NCBI GenBank assembly: GCA_025331125.1
Contig: JAOALB010000253.1
Span: forward strand, 1-49,945
Source of the DNA: Mycogone perniciosa
Lineage: Eukaryota > Ascomycota > Sordariomycetes > Hypocreales > Hypocreaceae
Reading direction: 5' to 3'
Length of the DNA: 49,945 nucleotides
Below the pieces are notes generated by a model. It made no database searches. It had not been told where the DNA came from and saw only the letters and a list, made by a program, of their open reading frames with translations. Below, piece by piece: positions 1 to 12,400 of this stretch. The position numbers and the translations under genes were made by a program. Positions within the stretch are counted from its first letter, which is position 1. Every line of letters begins with the position of its first letter.

Positions 1-4
1 CTAG

Positions 5-202
5 TCAAGAGGTTGTGAATTTTGGTGAGTAGGCACCCAAAAGGTGGGGTACCTGTAGATGTAGGAGGGAAGCTTGGGGAGGCGCCGTGGGAGACGGTCT
101 TGCTGTTGAAGGCCCACAGTCCGTAATGGTGACGACGCTGCAGGAGAAGCAGTCGGTAGCTGCGGCGAGCTGGACGCCGGTGAGAAACAGCAACGGCAAC
201 AT
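5..202 (-). CDS. Start of a small Cys-containing secreted protein (first exon or short ORF)
   Basis: The ORF reads 65 codons leftward from an ATG at 200-202 to a TGA at 5-7. Its first 15 or so residues (MLPLLFLTGVQLAAA) form a plausible signal peptide with a small-residue cleavage site, followed by a Cys-bearing stretch (TDCFSCS, then another Cys near residue 29) and a Pro/Ser/Thr-rich tail. A second minus-strand frame stays open to the window edge from about codon 30, so the true protein may be spliced or continue past position 1. A TATA-like sequence lies upstream on the same strand at 413-426. I do not recognise the family. Base composition is ordinary, unlike the RIP-mutated DNA to the right. 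The call rests on the signal peptide and composition only. Confidence 0.4.
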   Translation of the reverse strand: MLPLLFLTGVQLAAATDCFSCSVVTITDCGPSTARPSPTAPPQASLLHLQVPHLLGAYSPKFTTS

Positions 203-913
203 GTTAGTTTAGTTTGTTTTCCCTGTTATTGTCTCTTGTCTATCCGTAGTGGTAAATGTGGGATACTGGTCGGGGAGAAGTATTAGACCAAGGAATAATG
301 GGGTATAGGAAAGAGTAACGAGGGTCTTTATTGACGAGAAGGAAAGGAGGGGATCCAGATGAGCAGGCATAGGACGGATAAGCTGGGTAACTACGAGGTT
401 CGCTTGGATACTAGACCTATATACAAGATGAAAACAGCCTACATCTTACCGCGTTGAAAGGGTCGGAAGTTTCGTTTTCCTTCGTGACAGCAACCATGCT
501 TCCTAATGGACGAATCCGTCGACCGTTTTTTTTTGGAATGGGCAAAATGCCTCCAGGCATAAGCCTTTGGAGGCAAGTGTCTAGAATATTAGGCTTTTGG
601 ACCCTGGTAATGCGAGTATCAGCTCTGCAGGTAAATGACCGTGGAACGAAGATGAATTAATCCAAATGAGACATTTTTTATGACAGTCTCTCGTGAAATC
701 ACTGAGACTTTTGGGAAAGACACATGTTTATATGAAGGAGACGCAAACGTGTAGGAGATGGAGGAATTTCGCGCCAGAAGTAGCGCAAAATGCCATTCAG
801 TCACACGCCAGGCATTTGGTTTTGAGCATGACTTTCATTTTCCTGACTCGTGCGCGCAATTCCGCCTGCGTCTGCACGTATCCTAGGATATCTTCAATGT
901 ACCAAAAGCAGGC
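203..913. other. Intergenic sequence of ordinary composition
   Basis: Several short ORFs on both strands overlap each other here and none shows a domain, signal peptide or consistent codon use. The stretch holds a likely promoter for the leftward ORF, with a TATA-like CTTGTATATAGG on the minus strand at about 413-426. It also holds a strong hairpin at 548-575, listed separately. I support no gene in it. Confidence 0.5.
548..575. repeat. Strong stem-loop, 8-bp stem plus inner stem
   Basis: TGCCTCCA at 548-555 pairs perfectly with TGGAGGCA at 568-575, and an inner GGC/GCC pair closes an ATAA loop with a TT bulge on the right arm. It is G+C-rich in an otherwise mixed intergenic stretch and has no T-run after it. 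Its role is unknown. Confidence 0.6.
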
Positions 914-1228
914 TTAGTAAGTTAGTGAAGTCAGAAGCCAGAGGGTGATGGTGACTATCCAGACGTACGCGATGGCCAAGATCTTGGAGCCGAGGTAAGG
1001 GCCAGTCAAGGTCCCGTATGGCATCGCTAACAGGAGTGCAGTCGATACACGAATCAACGCATCGCTCTTCTCTACAAAAACTGGGTTGTTGTTCAGTTGC
1101 TGTTTCGGCTGTTCCTTGACACGTGCTTCGGCAGGTCCTGGGGAATATTTTCTCGGGCCATGACTAGCCCCGTACAGTCTGGCATTGATTCTGACAGTCC
1201 TGTCTTGTCGACCGATTACTTGGTGGGT
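914..1228 (-). pseudogene. 3'-terminal exon of a membrane protein, 5' part missing
   Basis: A minus-strand frame without ATG at its head runs 104 codons from 1228 to a TAA at 914-916. It begins THQVIGRQDRT, passes through a charged Gln/Lys/Asn-rich stretch near residues 45-65, and ends in a long hydrophobic segment (about residues 75-104, with ALLLAMPYGTLTG and AIAYVWIVTITLW), so the C-terminus is membrane-embedded. The frame meets a stop whose last bases form TTTTAG, a plausible 3' splice site, so this looks like the last exon of a spliced gene. The expected upstream exon would lie in the AT-rich block starting near 1260, where no coding sequence survives. I do not recognise the family. It may be a relic truncated by transposon activity, or an exon with a distant 5' part that I cannot find. 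Confidence 0.5.
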
Positions 1229-1440
1229 CTAAAAGTCAACCACTTTCCCGCACCTAATCCTTAGGTATAGGGGGTTGGTTAATTAAGGAAAAGAGGTTTA
1301 ACTAAGGAAAAAAAAAGTGATGTAGATTTTAGCTGCAGCTATATATTAAAATAAATTATATTTATTAATAGAATGAAATTCTGTTTTTAATATAAACCTG
1401 TATAAGTAATATTAAAACTTACTTTATAATTTTAACTATT
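1229..1440. other. Transition from ordinary to AT-rich DNA
   Basis: Composition falls within about 60 bp of 1260 to nearly pure A/T with poly-A runs. There is no ORF and no recognisable repeat of the families seen further right. This is probably the edge of RIP-affected sequence. Confidence 0.4.
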
Positions 1441-1996
1441 AAGAACTGTTAAAATAACAAGGTTATACTGAACCTCATTTATGTGCAGCTTCTAGGAAGC
1501 TGTATACAATGCAGTAATGAGGAAACGACTGAGAGTCTAATTGGGTCAACAATAGATAAACAATTGAATTGTAACTAATCTAATAGCTGAAAAGCTATAG
1601 AATATCTAGTGTGTGTGCGGCTGGATTGTAGAAGTGATTGTAAAACAATGCTTTGTCTTCTACAATAGTCCTCCGACTAGATAATAGGAATATAGCGGCA
1701 GAATTGGGTTCGTGGCCCTATTCCTATTTTCCGCAAAATTTATTTGTATAGGAAATCGGCTAAATCGACTCACGGCTATACAAACAGGAAACCATTTTAG
1801 TCAGATTTTTCACAATAGCTATTGTGGCTATTGTATTGAGTCTAGGGTAGGCGGGATAGCTGGTCCTAGCTTAATTGTTATCGTTAAAGATAACAGAAAT
1901 TTCCTGACTTACACCGAAGTTCCTCCGGAACTCGGTCCTAGCGTCGGGCCTAATTCCGGGTCTAGCCAGAATAGGAAGGTTACCCAAATACACTGA
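1441..1996. repeat. Hairpin-rich, RIP-free island (at least ten inverted repeats)
   Basis: Reading along the island gives a near-continuous series of perfect inverted repeats: 1460-1475 (5 bp), 1486-1502 (CAGCTTC/GAAGCTG, 3-nt loop), 1560-1572 (6 bp), 1583-1598 (6 bp, GAAA loop), 1625-1666 (10 bp, with an inner 5-bp stem at 1637-1649), 1666-1679 (5 bp), 1683-1728 (10 bp), 1743-1784 (9 bp), 1811-1826 (16-nt perfect palindrome CACAATAGCTATTGTG), 1876-1895 (7 bp) and 1918-1932 (6 bp). Composition is moderate and CpG/CpA dinucleotides persist, unlike the sequence on both sides, so it was probably single-copy when RIP acted. A 94-codon frame on the plus strand across 1712-1996 has no domain and is shaped by the repeats. 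It could be a structured RNA, a fold-back element or an organellar insertion; none is shown. Confidence 0.6.
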
Positions 1997-2763
1997 AATC
2001 CTTACTTTTTAGCCCTCCTTTTTAACAAGAACTATAAATTTAATAGTATTTATTATAATTTAATAATTATATAGCTTTAACTATATAATTAATAGTTTTT
2101 ATTTTTTATAAAGCTTTTTTTATATATAAAGCTTATAATATAATATATATTTATAGCTGATTTATGTAATAGAGTGAAAATAAATTTATTAATTAATTTT
2201 AGTTTATCTTTTTTAAAGGTTTTAATTAAAGAGAGGCCTTTAAATTATTTAAGGATTTATATAGACTTTTTAAAGCTTTATTTCTTAAATACTAGCTTAA
2301 ATATAGGCTTTAATACTTTACAGTTAATAATATAAATATAAAATCTTATTATATATATATCTTTATTATAATTAGTAAATCTTTTTTAATATAATTTATT
2401 AATTATATTTATTTTAAGTAATATAGAGTCTAGTAATATAAATACAAATTAATTTATATTTTACTATAATTTATATTATTTCCTTTTATTATAATTATTA
2501 CATTGACTTTTCCTTTAAAAGCTTTATTTTAGTTATTTTTATAATACTATAAAAGGATAAGGTATTTCTAGTTTTATATATTTTATTAAATATATAAGAA
2601 ATTAAAGGCATTAATAAAGTTTAAAAGAGAATTAAGGTTTTAAGATAAAGCTTTATATACTTTTAGTATTTTAAAATTATATAGAGTTTTAATTTACGTA
2701 TAGAAATAGGATTTTAATCAAATTAATAAATAGTAATTAATATTTTTAAAACTATACCCTATT
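1997..2763. other. AT-rich RIP-mutated relic, identity unknown
   Basis: The stretch is almost entirely A/T with stops in every frame and very few CpA or TpG steps. It does not match the LTR families found elsewhere in the window. It is presumably a transposon relic destroyed by RIP, but no motif identifies its class. Confidence 0.4.
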
Positions 2764-2882
2764 TACAACAAACCGTTATACTATTATACTTACAGGCAAA
2801 AGAATAGGTTAATAATTGCACTTCTAGCAATTATTATAACGGTACCAACTATATATAAAGGAAACGTGCTCGGAACATAATA
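2764..2882 (-). mobile_element. Solo LTR of the miniature (TRIM-like) family
   Basis: This 119-bp block aligns without gaps to the two LTRs of the miniature element at 24323-24782. All share, on the plus strand, CCGTTATACT near the left, AATAATTGCA in the middle, and GGTACCAACTATATATAAAG followed by a CTCGGAA block near the right. A perfect 5-bp duplication, CTATT, borders it at 2759-2763 and 2883-2887. On the minus strand it begins TATTATGTTCCGAG, a form of TGTTATGTTCCGAG after one G-to-A change, and ends GTTTGTTGTA. No internal region follows, so this is a solo LTR left by LTR-LTR recombination. It is less mutated than its surroundings. Confidence 0.8.
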
Positions 2883-2887
2883 CTATT

Positions 2888-3039
2888 ATTATAGTCTTAG
2901 ATTTAGTATAGTAAATAGTATATTAATAGTAATATTAATAAAGCTAGGTAAATTTCTTTTATTAACCTTTTTTATTAATAAAGAAAAGCGATTTTAAAGT
3001 TAATTAAAAACTACTTTATGTTTATAAAGGAAAAGACTA
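2888..3039. other. AT-rich host sequence with left TSD of element I
   Basis: This is RIP-mutated sequence between the solo LTR duplication and element I. The last five bases, GACTA at 3035-3039, match AACTA at 40107-40111 on the far side of element I, apart from one G-to-A change. Confidence 0.6.
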
Positions 3040-3432
3040 TTTTGTTAAGGGTAACTAATATACCTAATACACTTATACTCCTTTTTACTAACTTACCCAA
3101 GAAAAGTTAATTGCTTATTTAAGCGACTACTAGATTAAAGAGGTATAAAACTATAAAAATAAACAGATAGACTTGGTTCAATATAATCTAACCCTTAATC
3201 CTTTAATATATTACTTTATTTGTAATTTTATAGCTATTAAAGTATAAAGAGGTAGCTATTAGTTGCTTTCGGCTGCAGATATTATAATTAAATGATTTAC
3301 AGTATCTTTTAGCCCCTATATTGTTTAAATATAGCTTTATAGTTCTATTAAAAGCGTGGTTCCTGCGCTTTACTTTAGTTATTATTAATGTATATATATA
3401 TATATATTTTAAGCGCCCATTCCCTTTTAATA
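3040..3432 (+). mobile_element. 5' LTR of element I (family A)
   Basis: This is a 393-bp repeat found four times in the window (3040-3432, 15155-15551, 25122-25515, 39837-40106). It begins TTTTGTTAAGGGTAAC and ends in a mutated form of CCCCTTAACA, so inner termini TGTTAAGGG/CCCTTAACA are inverted. It carries a TA-dinucleotide run (near 3389-3405) and the landmark TTTCGGCTGCAGATATTATA. Downstream sequence is shared with the start of element II, showing that this is the 5' LTR. Confidence 0.85.
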
Positions 3433-6400
3433 AAACTAGTAATTAACATAAAGGGAAATTTTAAAGATTATATTATAAAAAGGAATTATTAAAGGCACTT
3501 TTACGCTACAATTAAACCTTACCTTTATTTAACTATTAATAGAATTATAGGTTAACTTTAATAAATCTCTAGGCAAATATAAAATAATTAATTGAAAGAA
3601 ATAGCCTAAAAACCCCTTTTACAGCTAATTAATATAGGTTAATATAATATTTAATTCTAAAAATATAAATTATTTAATTATAAGCTCTAAAATATAGGAA
3701 TTAGGATTAGTTAATTTAAGTATAATGCGCTAAAATATAATAAATAAACAGAATTTTAAAAAGCTATTAGCCTATAATACCTGCTAATAAAAGGTTAAAA
3801 AGTTAAAGGAAATTATTAAAAAACTAATTAATATAGCGAAAGAAAATATATAAGTTAAACAGTTAACTTTATATAATATAATCCCCTTTAAACTAGCAAT
3901 ATATTATTATAACTTTTATTTTATTTATACCCTAGTAAACTATTTAATAAAGTAATTATAAAAAGTTAAGAAAAGATAGATTAATTATTGAATTTTTTAA
4001 TATAAAAACTTTATTTTAATTTTATTAATATTTTTAGCTAGACTTTTTTTAACTTTTAATAAAAATATAATCTTTATTATTTTTATAATCTTTAATATAT
4101 AAATTACCTTTATTTATATTAAAAGTATTTGAAAAAGGCTTAAAAAAGTTAATAATTTAATACTATAAAACTAATATTAATAAAGGAAACTATCCTTAAA
4201 CGAATAGCTAATTCTATTTTTTAAAATAAATAAATAAAACCTTTTTTTATTTTAAAAAAACTCTTTACTTTAAAGGAATACTTTACTATAGCCTTTTTAC
4301 TAAAAGAATATATCCTTTTTTTACTTAAAAAAGGAATATGCCTTTAAAGGCTAAATATTTAAATTAAATAACTTTACTTAAAGGGAGAAAAGGTATATAA
4401 TTATTAAAAGACTATTTAATTAAAACTTTAATAATTTATCTTAACTTTAAAGAAAGGAATTAAAAGTAAATAAATATCTTTTAATTATTAAAGTCCCTCA
4501 CCTAACCCGTTCCCTAAACCTTTAATTAAAAAGATTCTTTAATTATATACCTAGCCTAATACTAATACTTTGTAAAAGTATTATAATAAATATTAAAGAA
4601 AGATTAAGTTTTTTAGCAGAAAATACAAAAATACCTTTTTAAAAGTTCCTTTTCTTTATTTAAACTTTTAAAAATATTTAAAAGATAAAGTTATTTAAAG
4701 GGATTAATTTTATAAATAGATTTAATAGTAAAAGTATATTTTAGTTTTTAAAGAACTATAAATAAAAAATAAAGAATTAAAGGATTTTAAGAAAAGAGTA
4801 AAGGAAATATTTAAAACTATTTATGAAACTAAAAAAATAAAAAATAGTTTAAATTTTAATTAAAAAAAAGTATTAACTAAGATAAAGTTAAAAAGAAGTT
4901 TATGTAGTATTATAAATAATATAAGAGAAAATAATTAAAGTTATATAGTATATAGCATTAGACTCTTTATTATTATAAGCCTATTAAAATATAATTTATA
5001 ATAAATGAATTCCTTTAATATTAATACTTTTATTAAGAATTTAATAAAAGTAATTAAAAGGCAGCTATATTATGTTTTTATAATATTACTAAAGTAATAT
5101 TATGAAAGCTGCTTTAATTAATAATAGTGTTTAAAAATATTAAAGAAATTAATAATTTTAAAGAGTTAATATATATTAAAGTCTAAATACTCTTTTATAA
5201 TAAAATATTTACAGAATTTAATATTTAAAGAGCTTATTTTTAAGAATTTATAAAAATACCTTTTAAAACTAGACTTATATTTAATTTATTGAAATTAACA
5301 CTAAATTTAATTTTAAAAAAACAAATGAAATAATTACTTAAGCCTATAAAATAAACTGTATCTTTATAGCTTAAAGATTAAATAAATACTTTATTTAAAA
5401 AGTTTAATAAACTAGTAATTTAGCTTTTTTATTAAAAAGGAAAAGTAATTAATTTTAAAAAAAACAATATTATTATATTACCATTAATAATAATAAACTT
5501 AAATAAAGACTCTTTATATTAATAATTGCTATTAATTATATTAATATAATAAACCCTTTATTTAATAATATATTAAACCTTTTCTTTTATTATTACTTAA
5601 AGGCAGTTATAAATATAAAATATTATAAATATTTTATAAATAAAAGCTATTTTCTTTAAAACTATACTAAGCTAGCCTATAATAAAGACTATAAGTTTAT
5701 AATATATAAACTAAAAGTAAAAATAGCTTAAATAAATTTATAGAAAACCTTAATCTTAATTTAATTTATTATAGTAATTATAATTATGAAAGCTTATATA
5801 TAAAAAGTACTAGCGCTTTAAATTAAATTTTTTAAAGTTTAAAATAAACTTTTACTAAATTTATTATTTATAAAAAAAATAAAACCTAGCTTTTTTAATT
5901 AAAAAGTAAATTACTATAACACTAAACTTTTTAATATAGTTTATAAAAAAGTAAAGTATAAAGAGATATTTAAAATTAAACTATTATAAAGGTTAAATAT
6001 AATCCCTATCAAGGGATTAATAATAAATATTATATACTTTATAGATAAAGATTAAATAATTAATAGTAAATAAAATAATATAGGATTAAAAGGGATTAAA
6101 AATATCTTTATAAACCTAACTAAAATAAAGTCCTTTAAAAAACCTTGAAATAAACATAATTATAGCTGCTTAACTATAGAATTATTTAATTAAACTTTCT
6201 TTATTAACTTTATAGCTAGTAAAAGATAAAAGTATATTTAAATAATTAATAAAGGGGACAAATTAAAAAAGAACTATTACTACTTTATGTAAAGTAACTA
6301 ATTAAAAGAAAGTAAGTATATTTAAACTTTACTTTTATGATCTTAAAGACTATACTATTTAAACTATAATATAGTAAAAATAATAAAGCTAAAAGGATTA

Positions 6401-9400
6401 AAAATAAAAAGGAATTATTAAACGTAAAGTAAACTAAAATAATAATTTAAATAGTAATTTTAAATAATATAATTAAATTTAAAACTAATACTTTTTAAAT
6501 ATTATATTAAAACTTATACACGCTTTAAAAGTAAATTACATTGCAAAATTATAAAATATTACTGAAATATAGTTTTATAAGAAAATTAACTTAACTGTTT
6601 TTAAACCTACTTTATATTAAATAATATCTCTCTTTGCCTATAAATACCCGTTAAAGGAAAAGCTATTAAAGTGATTAAATATAATAGCTATATATATATA
6701 AGTAACTATATAAACTATTTAATTACTATAAAACTAATATTTTAAGTTTATACCTTTATAATCTTTATAAATAAAAGGATTTTTAATTAAACAACTAATT
6801 AATTCTAAAAACTTAAATACTTTACTATTATTAAAAGTATACTTTTATAAATTAAACTAATTAAATATTACTATAAATTAAAAGATAAATTAAGAGTAGG
6901 AATTAATAGTTTAAATTAAAATAGCTTAAATAAAAAGGATCTTTGAATATTTATAAGATTTACTATAAATATAGGTATAGCTAAAATAGTTTAATAATAT
7001 ATTTATTAAAGTATTTATAAACTTTAAGTGAAAAAGAAATATTAGTTTTAATAAGTTAATTATAAAATATAATTTAAAAGTATACCTTTATTAAGCAATT
7101 AATATTATATTAAAGAATAAATAAATAAATATAATTAAAGAAACTATTAGTTAAGTATATATAAGCAATATATAAATAGTAGCTAAATTCTATATTATAC
7201 TAAATAAACTTTTAATACTTTTTATCTTTAAAATATTATTTATTTAACCTATATAGTGAATATTTAATTATATATTAAGAAATATAGATTTATATATAAA
7301 GTGTAATATAAAATATATTTAAATTATTACTTTAACTATAAAAGCTATTTGTTAAAAATATAAAATAAAGATATTATATAATTTAAAGCTAAAATAAATA
7401 TTAACTTTATATTTAAATATAAAGTTAATAAAATAGAAAAAAGCTTAAAAACTATTTTATTTACTTTTAAAAAAGAGGGTTTATATTAGCTATTAATATA
7501 AGTTGAAAAGTATTTAATTTAACTAGTATTAGCCGATAATTTAAAAGGTTAAGTAAAAGCAATAAAGAAAATAATATAAAAGTTTAAAGATATAAAGGAT
7601 TAAAAGAAAAGATCTTAAAGGAGAGTATAAATGTATAAATAAGTTAAAACTAATATTATATATAAGAGGAAAGGTATAAGAATCTATTTAATAAATAATA
7701 CACTATTTAATAGTTTTATTTCTATTAAAAGTCTTTATTAAAAATAAAGAAATAAAAGTAAAGTAAAAAATAACTTAGATTTTAATACTCCTTTTATTAA
7801 TGATATTACTTTAAAATATTTATTAGTAAATATAAGGTTAAAGCTTATATTAAATTAGTTATCTGCGATTTTAAAAATAATAAAGGCAGATTTATAATAT
7901 AAATAACTGCAATTTTAATATAGACTTTAAAAATAAAGAAATACTGCTTTTTTAAGATTTTATATAATATAAAAGATTATGCTTTAAAATTGCTTTACTA
8001 TAAACTATTTATATAATAAAATATAATATTTAGTAAAGTAGTAGTATTTTAATTTTTAAAAAGATAAAAAAAAGGTATTTAATTTACTATAAATCTATAT
8101 TAAAAAAAGCCTTTTTGAAAAGGGTTATAAACTATATTAAGAGTTATTTCTTTGAATATAAAAAAAGGATAATAGCCTTTACTTTATTAATTTTATTATA
8201 TGTATAAATAAAATAACTATTAATAATACCTTTATTCCTTTAAGTATTAATTAATTTAATAAAGATTTTATAGGCTATATAATACTATTATGATTAAACT
8301 TTTTTTTAGAATATAATTAAATCCCTTTTAATAAGAAAAGTTAAAATATAACTATATTTATAAGCTTTATTAGCCTTTTAAAATACTATACCTTTTAAAT
8401 AAATACTATAAACCTAATAGTATAGTTTTAATATATTATTTTATAAATACCATTTAATTTTATATTTATAGTTTATTAACTATTTTTAAATAATATTATA
8501 GTATAAAGATTAAAATATATATATAATAATAAAGAAGTAATATTTAAAGTTTACTATTATATTGTAAAGTATTTTAAAAATTTGAATAAAACCGTTATTA
8601 ATATTAAACTATTAAAATATATTATTTCAGTAATAAAATTAATCTTTCATTAAATATTGGCTGAGTTAATAAAATACGTATATAGTATGAAGGGATAATA
8701 AATAATAAATAGGAAAATTATTAAAATTAAAGAATAAAAGAAACATAAAACTAGTAATAAAGTTTAGTCCTTTTTTAATTTAATTAACTACTATAAATAT
8801 TAAATTAAATACTTTACCTAAATTATAAAGCCTTTAACTAGTCTATTAAAGTAAAATACCTTTTAAAGATAAATTAAGAACTAATAGTAAACCATAAATA
8901 AAGTAAAGGAATTTATTACCTTTACTTTAATATTAATAATATTGAATATAAGTAAAGGATTTAAAAAGGTAATTTTAATAGTTACTATTAATATAATAAA
9001 TTAAAAGGCAGTTTTAATATAAATTATAAAAGGAAAAAGATATTTAATTTAATATAAAAGTAAGTATTAACCTTTATTAAAAATAAAGGATAATACTATA
9101 AAAGGAAAGTATAAGGCTTTCCTTTACGCCTTTAAAAGGCTATATACTTATATTTATAGGTTTTTATTTATATTCAAAATCAATATTAAAGTAATTATTA
9201 ATTAAATAAATAGTAAAATAAATAACATTTTTAATAAATATATAATTTAATAAATTAACTATATCCTTTTATTTAACTTTATAGTTAAATATGTTTTAAA
9301 GAAAAGAAATATTATAATAAATGCTTTATATTATAAACTAGTAATTACAATAAATAAAGTTAAAGCTAAAAGAAAAAGGGACTTAAAAGATTTTATGAAT

Positions 9401-12400
9401 ATATATTTAAATATAATTCTATTTATACTATTAAAAGAAAGGTATAAAAAGTTTCAATGAATTATATAATATTTATAAATAATATAAAAACTATTTAATC
9501 TTTTAGCTATAAACTTTTAATAATTAAAAAATAAAGTAAAAAGGTTTTATATAAAAAAAAGGTTATAGGCTAAATTAATAAAATACTACTATTAGCCTAT
9601 ATTTATTTTTAATACTTTAACTATAAAGAAAATAGTTATTTAATAGTATTATATAAAAATAAATTATAAAAAATACAAAGTAATTTTATAATTTTTAAAA
9701 AAAGAATATTAATAGCTATAAATATAAAATAATATATATGAAACTATTATATTATACCTTTAATAGTAAAGCTTTAACCTATATTACTTTAAAAAACCAG
9801 CTATAGTAATAAAATTAATTAGGCTTATAAAAAAGGTTTATTTTGATATTTAATATATTTCAAGCGACTATAAATATATTTATTTATTTAAAGGAAAATA
9901 TAACTTTTATAAATCAATAAAAGTAAAGTTTATATTTATTCTATTATTTACAGTAATAATAAAGCTTATTTTTAAATACATTTATTAATTTAATATAATA
10001 ATTTAAACTATTATAAATAAAAGACTTAAAATAAAGAAAATAGTTTAATAAATATTAATTAATTTAAGTATTGAAATTATTTAAATCTTAATATATAACC
10101 TTAAAGCTAATACCTTTATAAAAGTTAATTATTAAAGTTTAATATTAATATTGGTAAAAATAACTAGATATAATAAAAAATAGTTTTAAAATTCAAATAA
10201 AGTAATTATAGCTAATAGATATACTGTAAAAGGCTTAATAAACTACTTTATATTTTATTTACTATTTAACTCAAAATTAACTTTCCCTTTAAAAGCAAAA
10301 CTATTTAGTTAACAGTTAAATAATTAAAATAAAGTCTATATAATAAAAAGTTAATTAATAGTATATATTTATATTTGAAAAGACAAAAAAGAAAATATAA
10401 AAATAATTTAAAAGCATATAATAGTATTTTATTAAATATTAATTAAAAGGATAAATATTAATAATTAATACTTTTTATAAAAAATAATTAAGTCTTTCCT
10501 TTTTAATAACTTTATTTTATTTTATAATAGAAAACGTTAAAGGGATTTATTAAAAGATATAAAACTATAAATATATTAACTAAAACTATTTAAAATTAAA
10601 TTTTACGTAAAAGTAATAAAAGCTTATAAGCTAAAAATATTAAATAAGATTCTATTTAATAAAGTTTACTTTAAAGAATATTTAAAAAAGTTTATAAAAA
10701 ATAGTTTTAACTAATAGAGAACTGAAACTTATAAAAAGGCCTTTATAAATAAAAGTTTAAAGATAAATAATAATATATTTAAAAATAAAGTAATTAATAA
10801 AATGATAATTAAAATTATTAATAATTAAAGACTTAATAAATACTATAATAACCCTTTAACTATTAAAAGAATATATAAATTATTAAATTAAATAGTGTAG
10901 CTAAAAATTAAAGTATATATTTATAAATTAAAGGAAAAGGATATATATTAATTAAAATATAATCCCTTATAATACTTTGAAGTAATAATCTTTAAAATAA
11001 ATAAACTAAGTTAAAATGATTACTTTTATATAAAAGATATATAAATAAAAGTAAATAGTAATAGTTTTAAAAACATTTATTAAGTATTATTTTGAAAGGG
11101 GAGGAGATAACTGTTAAATTAAAGTCTATTACCTTACTTATAAAAAGTATAACTTAATGATAGTATTAAGAAAAAAACTGTAAAATTAAATAATGTATTA
11201 ATTATCTTATTCATATTAACTATTCACTTTTTAATAGTAAAGGCTAAAATAAATTTCTTAACCTATTAAATTACTTAACGCTTTACTTTTTTATTTTTAA
11301 TAAAATAAAAAAAGTCTTTTATAAAATACAAGGCTATTAAAAGATTAAAATAGCTAAAGACTATTAAGTTAATAAAAGTAAATACTTAATCTTTTTTAAA
11401 GAAAATAATAGCTATAGCTTAGTTACTTTATTAAAGTTAATAGTTAAAAAAGTATTATTAAATATATAAAAAAGCTTTAAATTAAAGGTAATTTAAGTAA
11501 TTCCTTTATTAAAAGCCTAAAATAGAATATAGTTTAAAAAAAGAAATAAAATATACTTTTTAGCAGCTATAATAGTAATAAATGAAGTTTAAAGGCACCT
11601 TTAATAAAATTAAAGATTATACTGCTTATAAAATAATATAAATAAAGCTTTAATATACTTTATCCGCTTAAAGAGAGTATAAAAGAATTACCTATAAATA
11701 TATAGAATCTCTGCTAGGATATTGACTAGCTTAAATATCTTTCTTTTGATAATATATATAATATTTTAAAAATAAAACTAAAGGCTTTTAAAGGTATAAT
11801 ACTGAAAGTATTTTTTAAAAGTATAACCTTTTATAAAAGACAATAAAAATAAAGATAATTTAAATCAAGGGGAAAAGGCAACTTTTAAATAAATTAATAA
11901 ATTTAACTAATTAATATTTACACTATTAATAATTTAAATGATAAAATACTTTTAAACTTAAAAAAAGTGAAAGTAAAGATATTTATTAAATAATACCTAT
12001 TTACTAAAGTTTTATTTAAAGTGAATAATTAAATAGGAAAATAAAGTTAAATTCAACCTTTTTAAAATAAAGAAATGTCTTTAAAAGTCTTTTTACTTAT
12101 AATAGGTATTTTAATAAAGTTAGCTATATTAAGTAATTAATAATAAGACTTTTTAATAAAATCTTTTATAATTTAATAATAAGATAAAGAAAAGGAAAAA
12201 GAGTAAAAGAAGAACGGAAAAAAAAAGAAAAGGTAAAAGAAAAGTAAGCGAGTTATAAACAGTTACTTTAAAGGAGCTGTAATTTATATATAATAAAGAA
12301 AATCACTTTATATACTAAACTATATATTTATACCTATAAAAAAATAAAAAGCAATATTATACTTTTCTTTCTTTCTTTACTTGTTAAAAACCTATTTTAT

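Noticed and set aside
454..917. Three overlapping short ORFs on both strands
   Set aside because: They have no domains, conflicting frames and no splice or promoter support; probably chance.
1712..1996. 94-codon plus-strand ORF in the hairpin island
   Set aside because: It has no ATG at its head (GTG start), no recognisable domain, and its sequence is dictated by the inverted repeats.
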